DNA from: RBG-13-68-16 sp050018455
GTDB lineage: Bacteria > Acidobacteriota > Thermoanaerobaculia > Thermoanaerobaculales > Thermoanaerobaculaceae
Direction: 5' to 3'
NCBI GenBank assembly: GCA_050018455.1
Contig: JBEKAA010000016.1
Span: 33,796 to 97,795 of the forward strand
DNA: 64,000 nt
Part shown: positions 26,447 to 35,319 of the stretch, piece after piece
Layout: each line of letters opens with the position of its first letter
How positions within the stretch are numbered: position 1 is the first letter of the stretch
Translations under genes and position numbers: made by a program
The notes under the pieces: model-generated
What the model was told of the DNA's origin: nothing
The model's input: only the letters and a program-made list of their open reading frames with translations
Databases searched by the model: none

Positions 26447-26561
26447 ACCGGGTCCGGGTCGCAGGACCGGCGCCCCGGCCGAGTCCTTCGAGGCCTTCTT
26501 CTGAACGGCTAAGGGCGCGCCGCTCGCGGGCGACCAGCAGGCTTCGAGTTGCGGGGACACT

Positions 26562-27227
26562 CTACCGAACGATGAACTCGGCGAACTCCCGCACCGTGGC
26601 AAAGTACGCCACGCACGTCTCCCGCATGAACTCGCGGATCGAGGAGATGTCGTGCGCCCAGCCGGCGGCAGCGGCGTCCACCCCTGCCGCCTGGGCCATG
26701 ACGATCCCCGGCTTGAGGTCGTCCACGACCAGCACGTCACGCGGTTCCAGGCCGAGCTGCCGGACCGCGTCGTGCACTGGGAACGGGTTCGGTTTCCTCT
26801 TGTCCGGCTCAAGATCCCACCCGAACACGAGGTCCGGCTCGACGCCGAGCGTTCCGGCCGCGGCTCGGTAGTGCCCCACGATGATATGGCTCTCTGAGTG
26901 CGACACCACGGCAACGCGACCGCCGAGCGCCTTGTAGGCCGCCAACGCCTGGAGGAACCCCTCGTAGAAGTGAGGCGTCTCACGCGCCGTGAACTCCCGC
27001 CAGATCCGGTTCTCGACCTCCAGCTCATCGGGGGTCAGGCGGAGCTCGTCGACCAGGAAGTGCATGATGCCCGGGTCGCAGTTCTTCCGAAACCAGGTGT
27101 CGATATCGATCGGCGGCGTGCCTGGGCGCAGGACTTCCATCGACCTTAGGTGGGCCGGGTAGTGGATCCTCCGCGTGCTGTCAACGGCAGTGTCGTCGTG
27201 ATCGATGAGCAGGCATCGGTATCGCGT
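26562..27227 (-). CDS. HAD-superfamily hydrolase with apparent ACG start codon
   Basis: A 221-residue phosphatase-like protein. The catalytic motif I, CLLIDHDDTAVDST, lies upstream of the first ATG (27140), so that ATG cannot be the start. In frame and eight bases after a strong Shine-Dalgarno GGAGAGGGG (27236-27244) is ACG at 27225-27227, giving MRYRCLLIDHDDT if initiated with methionine. No ATG, GTG or TTG exists between the upstream stop and motif I. Other motifs are VVSHSES (motif II), Lys in DKRKPNPFP (III) and VLVVDDLKPGI (IV), with a helical cap between. This is either a rare ACG start or an ATG-to-ACG mutation or error. The substrate is unknown. Confidence 0.82.
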   Translation of the reverse strand, partial: TRYRCLLIDHDDTAVDSTRRIHYPAHLRSMEVLRPGTPPIDIDTWFRKNCDPGIMHFLVDELRLTPDELEVENRIWREFTARETPHFYEGFLQALAAYKALGGRVAVVSHSESHIIVGHYRAAAGTLGVEPDLVFGWDLEPDKRKPNPFPVHDAVRQLGLEPRDVLVVDDLKPGIVMAQAAGVDAAAAGWAHDISSIREFMRETCVAYFATVREFAEFIVR

Positions 27228-27454
27228 AGAGCTGTCCCCTCTCCAGGCAGGAGATCATAACCCGGATCGAAACCCGATCGCGCCGAAAGTGTGCGTCCTA
27301 CCAACGTCGGATAGGCACGCTCGGTGAGCGGCGAGGTCGTCGCCGGTTCTTCCCCGTCGCCGGCGCCTGTCCAGGGGCCGGCGACGGTGGTAGCCTCAAA
27401 CGGAGCAGGACGAAGCGCCCCGCGAGTGACGTCGGGAACCGCCAGGAGGACGGA

Positions 27455-27988
27455 ATGAGCACCAAGGTCTTCTATGCACTGGTCTGGACGATCTGCGGCA
27501 TCGTGTTCCAGTTGCTCCTCTTCTTCTCCGGGTTCCAGACGGAGAAGCTCGAGATCGGGCAGTACCTGCAATGGCTGGGGTTGGTCATCGCCGCGGGCGT
27601 GCTGTGGCTGGGGATCAAGGCGGTCCGTGACGAGAAACCCGCCCGGGCGCTGGGCTATGGCCAGCGGCTGGGCGCGGGGGTCCTCATCTCGCTCTACGCC
27701 GGCCTGATGAGCGCCCTCTACACCTACTTCCACTACCAGTTCATCAACGTCAACTTCGCCGATTACTCGATCGCGAGGATCCGCGAGAAGTGGGCGGCGG
27801 CCGGGCTGGGCGGGTCGCAGATGGACCAGGCCGAGAAGATCACCCGCACGATGCTCTCGCCGGCGGTGCAGGCCCTCATGACGCCGGTCATCATGGTGCT
27901 CATCGGACTGGTGCTCTCCTCGATCATCGCCGCCTTCCTCGAGAGCCGGTCGCCCGAAGCCCCGGACGGCGCGCCGCCGGCTTCGTAG
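27455..27988 (+). CDS. DUF4199-like four-helix membrane protein
   Basis: A 177-residue inner-membrane protein with four hydrophobic helices (about 7-25, 37-54, 70-90 and 145-165), matching the DUF4199 pattern including the GYGQRLGAGVLISLYAGLMSAL segment. Between helices three and four is a soluble amphipathic stretch (REKWAAAGLGGSQMDQAEK). The ATG is preceded by AGGAGG. The function of this family is unknown. It stands alone, divergent from the HAD gene. Confidence 0.8.
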   Translation: MSTKVFYALVWTICGIVFQLLLFFSGFQTEKLEIGQYLQWLGLVIAAGVLWLGIKAVRDEKPARALGYGQRLGAGVLISLYAGLMSALYTYFHYQFINVNFADYSIARIREKWAAAGLGGSQMDQAEKITRTMLSPAVQALMTPVIMVLIGLVLSSIIAAFLESRSPEAPDGAPPAS

Positions 27989-28114
27989 GCCGACGCGGAC
28001 ACCTTGCTCGGGCCCGTCTACCTCGCCTACGGCGTCACCTCGGGCGGCAAGGACTCCTACTGCCTCTACGTGGGCCGTACCTTCTGAGCCCCTGCCTGAA
28101 GCCGAGCCGGACGG

Positions 28115-29446
28115 TCAGCGCGGGCGGACCTCGTCGTTTCTCACGACCTCGCCGCCCTTCATGACGAAGACGACGCGCTCCATGGCGCCGATGTCCACGA
28201 GCGGGTCTCCGCTGACCGCGACGAGGTCCGCGAGCTTGCCCGCCTCGATCGTGCCAGCGTCGCTCGTCCAGCCGAGCAGCTCCGCCGCGTTGACGGTGGC
28301 GGCCTGGATGGCCTCAAGAGGCGACATCCCGCCGCGCACCAGCGCGCCGAACTCCTTCGACACGCAGTCGGCGTCGTCGTCCACGCCGTAGGCGATCCGC
28401 ACGCGGTGCTTCAGCGCCCTCTCGAAACCCGCCTGCTGCATCGGCAGGATCGCCTTCATCTTGGCCACGCTGGCGGGATCGGCGCCGAGGGAGGCGGCTA
28501 CGGCCGCACCGCGCTGGAACGTCTCGAGCGTCGGGACGAGCCAGGTCCCGCGTCGGGCCAGCAGTTCGGCCCCCTCTTCGTCGAGGCACGTTCCATGCTC
28601 GACCGAATCAACGCCCGAGCGTACCGCGGCCTTGATCCCCTCGGTGCCTTCGGCGTGCGCCATCACGCGCTTGCCGGCGCGGTGCGCCACCTCCACCGCA
28701 CGCGCCATCTGCGCCTCGGAGAGCTCCTGCACCCGATAGTCGCTGATCGGGTCCCCGACGCCGCCGGTGGCCATCAGCTTGATCCAGTCCGCGCCGAACT
28801 TGAGGTCGTGGCGGACGGCGCTGTCCATCTGGTCCACGGTGTCGGCGATGTTCGGCAGTCGCCCGAGCGTCCGGTCAGGCGCCAGGACGTCCTCGTCTCC
28901 GTGCCCGCCTGTGAGCGAGATGCAGTTGCCGGCCACAGTCAATCGCGGGCCGTGGATCAGTCCCTTCGCGACGCTGTTGCGCAGCGCGACCTGGCCGTAC
29001 GCCCAGCCGGCATCCTCGCATGCGTCGCGCACGCCGGTGAAGCCGTGGTCGAGCATGACCTGCAGGTTGCGGACGCCCCAGATCGCGGCCTGTGGTGCCG
29101 ACATCCGCAGCGCTGCCGTCGAGGACATGTCTTTCGGGTCACCCAAGATGTGGTCGTGCGCGTCGATGAGCCCCGGGAGGACGGTGAGGCCGGAGAGGTC
29201 GATCACCGGCACGCCCGCCGGGAACGCCCCGCCAACGCGTGTGATGCGGTCACCCTCCACGAGGATTACGATGCCTGACGCCGCCTGCCCGGTCCGCGCG
29301 TCGAGAAGGCGACCCGCCTTGATGGCCACCTTGCCCGGACTCTGCTGTGTCTCGGCAGCGGGTACGGCCCTCTGCGCCCACGCACGGGACCCAAGAGCGA
29401 CGAGGAGAATCGGAAGGACCACCTTCCCAGCGGTGAGACGGCGCAC
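28115..29446 (-). CDS. Secreted amidohydrolase (imidazolonepropionase/prolidase-like)
   Basis: A 443-residue metal-dependent hydrolase of the amidohydrolase-1 family. The GTG start at 29446 follows GAGGAGGT and gives a signal peptide (LTAGKVVLPILLVALGSRAWA). Metal ligands are visible: HxH in LIDAHDHIL, then VMAHAEG, SVEHGTCLDEEG and an acidic AYGVDDDADC. The C-terminal beta-strand domain ends in LVDIGAMERVVFVMKGG. Members of this secreted group hydrolyse cyclic amides or Xaa-Pro dipeptides; the exact substrate is not readable here. It was longer in frame upstream, but that part has neither signal nor ribosome-binding site. Confidence 0.88.
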   Translation of the reverse strand: MRRLTAGKVVLPILLVALGSRAWAQRAVPAAETQQSPGKVAIKAGRLLDARTGQAASGIVILVEGDRITRVGGAFPAGVPVIDLSGLTVLPGLIDAHDHILGDPKDMSSTAALRMSAPQAAIWGVRNLQVMLDHGFTGVRDACEDAGWAYGQVALRNSVAKGLIHGPRLTVAGNCISLTGGHGDEDVLAPDRTLGRLPNIADTVDQMDSAVRHDLKFGADWIKLMATGGVGDPISDYRVQELSEAQMARAVEVAHRAGKRVMAHAEGTEGIKAAVRSGVDSVEHGTCLDEEGAELLARRGTWLVPTLETFQRGAAVAASLGADPASVAKMKAILPMQQAGFERALKHRVRIAYGVDDDADCVSKEFGALVRGGMSPLEAIQAATVNAAELLGWTSDAGTIEAGKLADLVAVSGDPLVDIGAMERVVFVMKGGEVVRNDEVRPR

Positions 29447-29605
29447 GGTGCACCTCCTCGGGATCGTCGGACTGCGTCCCGATCGTAGTTCGGTGCAGTC
29501 GCTCGACGCAAGGGCCGAACCCTCGAGCAGCTGCATGGCTCTCCGCCCCCCCGCGGGGTTGGGACCTTCGCCGATTCTTTGATGCGATGCGCCGGCACGG
29601 GGCGC

Positions 29606-30745
29606 CTACGAGATCCGGTCGAGCCGGATGTGGCCCGCCTTGACCAGCCGAAGAAACACCAGCATCGCGTCGAGCATGGCGACCGGCGTGATCTTCAGGA
29701 TCGAGCCGACGGTGCTGGTACCGTCGATGCGGGTGAGGATGAACCCCTCCTCCGGAGACAGGTTCAGCTGGGTCAGGTGCGAGACCTCGACGAGGAGCTT
29801 CGGCACCCCGTCCAGCTTCACGCCCTCGGCCTCGATCGTCTCGCGCAGCGCCTTCTCGAGGCCTGCCACGTCCTTTCGAACGACGGCGTTGTCGGGCTCC
29901 AGCGTAGCCGCGGCCCGAGCGTGCCGCAGGGAGCGCTGGTAGTCCTCCGCCCTGAAGAGTTCCCATGCCTCCGCCACGAGCACCGTCGGGTCGGTCGCCT
30001 TGACGGCATCGGCCGGCTGCACATGCCGCGGGCGAACGACCTTGAGCTTGCCGGCCTCGACCATGCCCCGGAGGACCTTCGCGACGAAGAACTCGCTGGA
30101 GTGGGTGTGGAGGCAGATCTCCTTGACCGAGCGGTCGTCGTCGACGGACGCAAGGACGACCCGTTCGCCTTCCTCCAGCTTCGCGACATCGAGTAACGTC
30201 CCAACCGCGACCGGAACCGCGTCCGCCGACGGGATCAGCTTCCGGATGCCCTCCCACTCGTCGAGGCGCTCCATCGCCTCGATTGTGAGGCCGGTGACGC
30301 CGATGGAGAGAGGAATCATCCTGTAGGCTGGAAGCTCGCCATCGGTGAACTTGAACTCCCCGTCACGCCACGTGAAGAGGTCGTAGATCCCCTCCCTCGC
30401 CTTCAGCTGCAGCATGCGGTCCAGGTCTTCCGGGGATATGAAGCCGTCGTCGACAAGGATCTTGCCGATGAGGACCCGCGTGAGCTCCTGCTGGGTCATC
30501 GCGGCCGAGAGCTGCCGTTCGGTGATGAACCCGTGGCTGACGAGGAAATGACCGAGATACTCCCGCGGGTCGCTCGATCCTGCCGCAATGACCTGCCCGT
30601 TCTGGAAGCAGACCCGGCGCTCCAGAACCCCGTTGCTTATCACGAGGGTGCCTGTCGCCTGTCCGCCGGCCAGCGATTGCAGGAGGTCCGGCACGGGCAT
30701 GGTACGGAGGTTGCCGGAGAGGCCCGTCCAAGTCATACCGTCCAA
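29606..30745 (-). CDS. DUF4388 (PATAN-domain) regulatory protein
   Basis: A 379-residue cytoplasmic protein. The N-terminal PATAN/DUF4388 domain is recognisable (LSGNLRTMPVPDLLQSLAGG, then TGTLVISNG, FQNGQVIAAGSSDP). A PATAN-associated helical region follows (LLQSL to EGIYDLFTWRDGEFKF). The middle region resembles winged-helix folds (KEICLHTHSSEFFVAKVLRG), then a short TPR-like pair (WELFRAEDYQRSLRHARAAA) and a C-terminal repeat of a small regulatory fold (ILTRIDGTSTVGSILKITP). Such proteins are frequent in deltaproteobacterial and some acidobacterial signalling systems; the partner is unknown. ATG 30736 is an alternative start. Confidence 0.8.
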   Translation of the reverse strand: MDGMTWTGLSGNLRTMPVPDLLQSLAGGQATGTLVISNGVLERRVCFQNGQVIAAGSSDPREYLGHFLVSHGFITERQLSAAMTQQELTRVLIGKILVDDGFISPEDLDRMLQLKAREGIYDLFTWRDGEFKFTDGELPAYRMIPLSIGVTGLTIEAMERLDEWEGIRKLIPSADAVPVAVGTLLDVAKLEEGERVVLASVDDDRSVKEICLHTHSSEFFVAKVLRGMVEAGKLKVVRPRHVQPADAVKATDPTVLVAEAWELFRAEDYQRSLRHARAAATLEPDNAVVRKDVAGLEKALRETIEAEGVKLDGVPKLLVEVSHLTQLNLSPEEGFILTRIDGTSTVGSILKITPVAMLDAMLVFLRLVKAGHIRLDRIS

Positions 30746-30791
30746 TTCTAGCCGCTGCGACGCGGGCGCGACCGACCGTGGGGATCCCGGC

Positions 30792-33044
30792 TCACTGCTG
30801 GAACGCGTAACTGACCTTGAGGAAGAACTGCCTTCCTGCCGGCACCAGCTCGTTCGCGTCGTTCAATGCGCGGCTGTCGCCGTACCCCAGGTAGAGGACC
30901 GTCTGCCAGTCGGGCGCGTAGGCGAAGAGGGCCGAACCGGTGAAGCCGCGATCGTTTGCCGACACGGAGCCGGCATACAGCGCCGGGTTCCGAGTCGCGC
31001 TGTACTGCTGGCCGATCACCCGCAGAAAGGCGTGCGAGGTGAAGTTGTAGGTTCCCTTCAGGCGCCCGATCTGCGCCGTGAACAAGCGGTCCGACGGCCC
31101 ACCGGCATCCACGTCCAGCCACTGCCGCTCTGCGTTGATGTCGAAAGCCAGATGTTCGGTCGGTTTGACCGTGGCCGTGAGTTGGACGTCGGCGCCCCGC
31201 CCCGGCCGGGCGTGCGCCACGTCCGGCTTGTCTCCGGCGAAGCCGGAAACAATGACGCGAGAGACGACGCGTCCCGGGTCGAGCGAAAGGTTGTAGTAGA
31301 CCGTGAAGTCGGAGTCGATGACCCTGTCGCCGACGCGGTTTCGCTCGCGCGGCACGACGTCGATCTCGCCGTTGAGATTCAGGATCCCCACTGGACTCAA
31401 GAAGACGCCGCACTGCCTCTGGATGACGCCTCCGCTCGGGAGCGCGGTGTCGTTGCAGAAGGGTCCTACCGTGAGCTGGGAGAAGATCCCGGCATTGTAC
31501 ACGCTGTAGCCGACCGCCGCCTTGTCGAACTTGTAGCCGACCTGAGGCATGAACCCGAGGTCGGCACGGAAATCAGACCCCACGTCCTGGTGCTGGGCGA
31601 TGACCAGCCAGTGGTAGCCGTCGTGCCTCCATTGCAGGTAGCCCGCGTGCGAGGTGAGGCGCCGGCCGGTCCACGACGGGTCGAGGTCGGGAAGGTCGGG
31701 AGTCCGGGTGTCCGACAGCAACAGCTGACCAGCAACCTTGTCCCGTTCGCCCAGCCGCACGAGAAGATCCGGGCCGAACACGCGGTTGTACCCGCCCCCC
31801 TCGCCGCTGCCGTTCTTGCGGTCGGTGACGAGCAGCCCGCCGAACGAGGCCCCGAAGTCGTGCCGGGCCCGTCCGATCGCTGCGATCGACGAGGACGCCT
31901 GGGGCGCGAAGTTTGAGGCCGTCGGCCCCGGGACGATCACGCTCCCGCCGCCCCGATCCTCCGTGACCAGGACGGTGTACGCCGTCGAGTCGACCTTCCC
32001 CGTCGCCCGCGCGCCCCACCTCGGCGAGGTGATCGTCCTCGTGTACACCGCCTGGAACGGAGTCTGGAAGAGGTCCGTGCTCTCCAGGAAGAACGGGCGC
32101 TTCTCCGGGTAGTTGATCGCGAACTGCTTGTTGATGGCGATCTGTCCGACGTCGGACTCGATCTGCGAGAAGTCCGGGTTGACGGTCGCGTCGAGGGCCG
32201 TTCCGGCGGCCGGCGTCCATTTCACGTCGGTGCCCCCGTCGCCGCCGACCGGGCTGTTGCGAAATGAGGAGCCCAGGCCGTCGCGAGGAACCCCTTCCTC
32301 GGTCAGGGTCCCGTACGGCGCGATCACCGTGTGCCCGCCCGCGGGCAGGCCCTCGAGCCCCGTGATCGCCATCGCGTGGCATACCTGGCAGCTCGAGTTG
32401 CGGGGCATGGGGTTGCTGTAGATCGCGTAGCGGTAGTCGCGCGGGTAGTTGCGCCAGATCGTGATCCCCCAGTTGAGCGGCTTGTCGCGGTCGTACCGCA
32501 ACGTCGAGAACGGGATCCGGATCTCCGCCTGCCATCCGCGCGGCGTGATCCGGGCGGCGGTGTCGTAGAAGAAGTCGGGGGAGAGATCTTCGTTTCCTGT
32601 GCCGTCGTCGTAGATGCCGTCCGTCTGCTGCCCCCGCGGGTTGACGCGGAACTCCATGGCGGACCGCCTGTCACCCCGGGTGTCGAGGGCCACAGCAACG
32701 TTGTCGTCCGTCTCGATGATGGCGTCCCGTCCCACGAACGGCGCCCGGATCTTCGCGGGCTCCGGGTCGTCGAAGATGAGTCCGACGTAGAGAAAGCGGT
32801 CGTCGTACGTGACGAGCGCGAGCGTCCGGACCGGGGGTTCGATGTTGTCTCCACGCGTGGTCTCGTAGAACTTCTCGATGCGGGCCGCACCTTGCCACCC
32901 GGGGTCGCCCAGGTCGCCGTCTATTGTGATCGCCCCCAACGTCCGGTGCAGTTCGAGGGGAGGCGGCGGCGCCGGCTCACAGAACGCGGCGGAGGATGCC
33001 AGTGTGCCCGCAACGAACGCAATCCCAAGCAAGGGCCTGTTCAC
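30792..33044 (-). CDS. DUF5916 outer-membrane barrel protein with CBM9-like domain and CxxCH motif
   Basis: A 750-residue exported protein. The GTG start at 33044 gives a signal peptide (LLGIAFVAGTLASSAAFC). Residues about 35-210 form a carbohydrate-binding-family-9-like beta domain (ITIDGDLGDPGWQGA, DNVAVALDTRGD). The rest is a DUF5916 beta-barrel with a characteristic VNPDFSQIESDVGQIAINKQ block and a C-terminal aromatic strand (FFLKVSYAFQQ). Unusually, CQVCH near residue 230 is a CxxCH haem-attachment motif. It may bind a c-type haem or be coincidental. Ligand and function are unknown. Confidence 0.8.
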   Translation of the reverse strand: MNRPLLGIAFVAGTLASSAAFCEPAPPPPLELHRTLGAITIDGDLGDPGWQGAARIEKFYETTRGDNIEPPVRTLALVTYDDRFLYVGLIFDDPEPAKIRAPFVGRDAIIETDDNVAVALDTRGDRRSAMEFRVNPRGQQTDGIYDDGTGNEDLSPDFFYDTAARITPRGWQAEIRIPFSTLRYDRDKPLNWGITIWRNYPRDYRYAIYSNPMPRNSSCQVCHAMAITGLEGLPAGGHTVIAPYGTLTEEGVPRDGLGSSFRNSPVGGDGGTDVKWTPAAGTALDATVNPDFSQIESDVGQIAINKQFAINYPEKRPFFLESTDLFQTPFQAVYTRTITSPRWGARATGKVDSTAYTVLVTEDRGGGSVIVPGPTASNFAPQASSSIAAIGRARHDFGASFGGLLVTDRKNGSGEGGGYNRVFGPDLLVRLGERDKVAGQLLLSDTRTPDLPDLDPSWTGRRLTSHAGYLQWRHDGYHWLVIAQHQDVGSDFRADLGFMPQVGYKFDKAAVGYSVYNAGIFSQLTVGPFCNDTALPSGGVIQRQCGVFLSPVGILNLNGEIDVVPRERNRVGDRVIDSDFTVYYNLSLDPGRVVSRVIVSGFAGDKPDVAHARPGRGADVQLTATVKPTEHLAFDINAERQWLDVDAGGPSDRLFTAQIGRLKGTYNFTSHAFLRVIGQQYSATRNPALYAGSVSANDRGFTGSALFAYAPDWQTVLYLGYGDSRALNDANELVPAGRQFFLKVSYAFQQ

Positions 33045-33169
33045 GGTTTCTAGATACTCAATGGGTGCCGGGAGAGTTCTGCCCCGGAGCCCCGCGAGCG
33101 GGTGTGACCTCGGCACGACGGGCTCGTCTCGTCCGGGAGCCGCCGCGAGACGCCCGTTCCCCGGGTCAC

Positions 33170-33739
33170 TCACCAGGGACGACGTGGGCGTCTCGGCGCC
33201 GGCCGCTTGGCTTCCTCGAGGTTCGGGAGGATCCCATCCGTCAGAAAAACGTCGACGTTGTGGAGGAGCCGCGCTACCTCGCCTGCCGTCATCCACGGGT
33301 TGGAAAGGTGGTCCACGATCTCCTGGTCGGTCATGGCGAGCCGCCTCCCCTCTTCGATCGCGACCGCGTACCCCTCCACCTCGGTGGGTCGATCAACGTA
33401 GGCGAACCGCTCGTCCCAAAGGTCGAGCCCCTCCTCCAGCTGCCGGAGATGGGTGAGCTCATGAAGGAGGTCAAGGTAGATGTCGACTTCGTCGCCCTCG
33501 CGAAAGTACCGCTCGGAGAGGACGATACAGGGCCTCTCCACATCCACGAAGGCGTAGCCGCGGTCACCCCGGATCTGGACGAGTGCGCGGTCGAGGAGCC
33601 TCGCCCGGGCGGCCGGCTCAGCGGCAATCCGTGCCAGAGCAGGGCTTGCCGCCACGTCCGGGAGGATCGCGAGGAAAGGGTGGTCCCCGGGCGCGAGCGA
33701 CCGGTCGACGCGAGCGAACGCGGGCAACGATCCTGGCAT
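33170..33739 (-). CDS. HExxH putative zinc-binding protein
   Basis: A 189-residue protein. ATG 33739 is preferred because the upstream in-frame part is basic and out of character. The motif LLHELTHLRQ near residue 95 is the HExxH of zincin metalloproteases, and EVEGYAVAIEEGRRL downstream supplies a plausible third ligand glutamate. No signal peptide is seen, so it is probably cytoplasmic. I do not recognise a named family. A Pro/Arg-rich tail (APRRPRRPW) ends the protein. Convergent with none of its neighbours and likely monocistronic. Confidence 0.6.
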   Translation of the reverse strand: MPGSLPAFARVDRSLAPGDHPFLAILPDVAASPALARIAAEPAARARLLDRALVQIRGDRGYAFVDVERPCIVLSERYFREGDEVDIYLDLLHELTHLRQLEEGLDLWDERFAYVDRPTEVEGYAVAIEEGRRLAMTDQEIVDHLSNPWMTAGEVARLLHNVDVFLTDGILPNLEEAKRPAPRRPRRPW

Positions 33740-33914
33740 CGGCGTTTCGGGGGCGCCGTGAGCGAAACCGCCGCTCTGCGACCCGGTATTCGGGCCGGCC
33801 CCCCGGACCCGGATTGTACACAGGCGGGTACGACGAAAGTTCACCGGCTCTCGGTCCGGCCGGCGTAGACTGCGCTCAAGGCGGCGCAGCGACGCCGCAA
33901 GGAGTGCGTGTCAC

Positions 33915-34343
33915 ATGTCCGAAATCGTCTATGAGGTCGTCAATAGCGCCGCGACCGAGGCCATCGTCGGCCTCTACCGGGCCGGCAACTGGTGGCACGA
34001 GGATCCGGCGAGCCGCGCCATCATCCCGCAGATGATCCGCGGCAGCTTCTGTTTCCTGGTGGCACGGGAACCGGATGGTCGGATCGTCGGGATGGGCCGC
34101 GTCATCTCCGACGGGGTGAGCGACGCCTACATCCAGGATGTCGTGGTGCTCGAGGCCTACCGCGGCGGCGGCATCGGCCGCGAGATCGTCCACCGCTTGA
34201 CCGAGCGCTGCCTCGAAGCGCGGATCGGCTGGATCGGCCTGGTCGCCGAGCCGGGGACGCGAGCGTTCTACGAGCCGCTGGGGTTCCACGCCCTCGCCGG
34301 TTACGAGCCGATGCTCCACGGAGACGAGCCCGGTGGGCGTTGA
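33915..34343 (+). CDS. GNAT-family N-acetyltransferase
   Basis: A 142-residue acetyltransferase. The acetyl-CoA binding motif A is clear: IQDVVVLEAYRGGGIGREIV (Q/RxxGxG/A), with the preceding strand GRVISDGV and a C-terminal motif FYEPLGFHALAGYEPM. The substrate amine is unknown. ATG 33915 follows a weak AAGGAG. Its stop overlaps the start of the DUF2156 gene by 11 bases, so the two are likely translated together. Confidence 0.9.
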   Translation: MSEIVYEVVNSAATEAIVGLYRAGNWWHEDPASRAIIPQMIRGSFCFLVAREPDGRIVGMGRVISDGVSDAYIQDVVVLEAYRGGGIGREIVHRLTERCLEARIGWIGLVAEPGTRAFYEPLGFHALAGYEPMLHGDEPGGR

Positions 34344-35247
34344 GCTCCTCGGCCTGAGCTTCACGCCAATCGAGATCGGGGACCGGATGCGCCTCGCCGA
34401 CCTGCTGGCGCGCTACCCGCAACCCCTCTCCGACTACACCTTCGCGTCGCTTCTCGTGTGGTCGCCCGTGTACCGCTACCACCACGCCATCGTCGAAAGC
34501 GACACGCTGCTCGTGTCGTCCATGTTCGGAGCGGAGCGCCGGCCGAGCCTCCTGCAGCCCGTCGGCCGGTTCCCCGGCACGGTGCAGGAAACGCTCTTGC
34601 GGCGTGCCCGTGAGCTCCCCGAGCCGCTGCGGATCGAGTCCGTGAGCGAGGAATTCCTGCAGACGCACCCGGGGTTCGCCGCTCACTTCGAGGTGTCGTC
34701 GGTGCGCGACAGCGCGAACTACATCTACGCCGCAGCGGACCTCGCCGGGCTGCGAGGCCGGCGCTACGCCGGCAAGCGCAACCTGATCGCGCAGGCCTCG
34801 CGCCTCCACCCCTGGTCGGTCGAGCCCCTCGATCCGAGGCGGGCGGACCGGTGCCTCGGGGTCGCCGACGACATCGCGGCCAGGAGGACCACCGAGGCGG
34901 CCGTAACGCTCGAGCAGGAGACACTCGCCCTCGAGCGCGCGCTCAGCCTGTTCGCGCCGCTCGGTCTCCAGGGCCTCCTCCTCCGGGTCGCGGGGCATCC
35001 GGCGGCGTTCTCGATCTTCGACCGCCTCAACCCGGCGACCGCGGTCGTCCTGTTCGAACGCGCCCGGCGCACGGAGAAAGGCCTCTACCAGGTGATCAAC
35101 CGCGAGACCGCGCGCGTGATCGAGGGGTTGGGGTTCTCCCTCATCAATCGCGAGGAGGACCTGGGCGACCCAGGGTTGCGCAAGGCCAAGCTCTCCTACC
35201 AGCCGACGCGCCTGGAGATGAAGTACACGCTGACATTTCGCGCGTGA
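34333..35247 (+). CDS. DUF2156-like aminoacyl-transferase-fold protein
   Basis: A 304-residue protein resembling the C-terminal catalytic domain of MprF/phosphatidylglycerol lysyltransferases (two GNAT folds): YTFASLLVWSPVY, YIYAAADLAGLRGRRYAGKR, FDRLNPATAVVLFERA and a C-terminal INREEDLGDPGLRKAKLSYQ are typical of the family. Without the MprF flippase domain it is cytoplasmic. The GTG start at 34333 overlaps the GNAT gene. This arrangement suggests both act on one unknown acceptor. Confidence 0.85.
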   Translation: MGVELLGLSFTPIEIGDRMRLADLLARYPQPLSDYTFASLLVWSPVYRYHHAIVESDTLLVSSMFGAERRPSLLQPVGRFPGTVQETLLRRARELPEPLRIESVSEEFLQTHPGFAAHFEVSSVRDSANYIYAAADLAGLRGRRYAGKRNLIAQASRLHPWSVEPLDPRRADRCLGVADDIAARRTTEAAVTLEQETLALERALSLFAPLGLQGLLLRVAGHPAAFSIFDRLNPATAVVLFERARRTEKGLYQVINRETARVIEGLGFSLINREEDLGDPGLRKAKLSYQPTRLEMKYTLTFRA

Positions 35248-35295
35248 GCTCCGGCGCGGCCCGGGGCCGGGCAAGACTCGCGCCCCCTCGGAACC

Positions 35296-35314
35296 GCCGC
35301 CCTCGCGAGGCGGC
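35296..35314. terminator. Candidate bidirectional hairpin between convergent genes
   Basis: GCCGCC-CTCGCGA-GGCGGC lies between the convergent stops at 35247 and 35320. The stem is GC-rich but no T-run follows on either strand, so it could stop transcription only weakly or assist Rho. Called from position and shape. Confidence 0.3.
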
Positions 35315-35319
35315 CGCCG

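Noticed and set aside
27138..27140. ATG as start of the HAD hydrolase
   Set aside because: It would remove catalytic motif I, which is in frame upstream after a Shine-Dalgarno.
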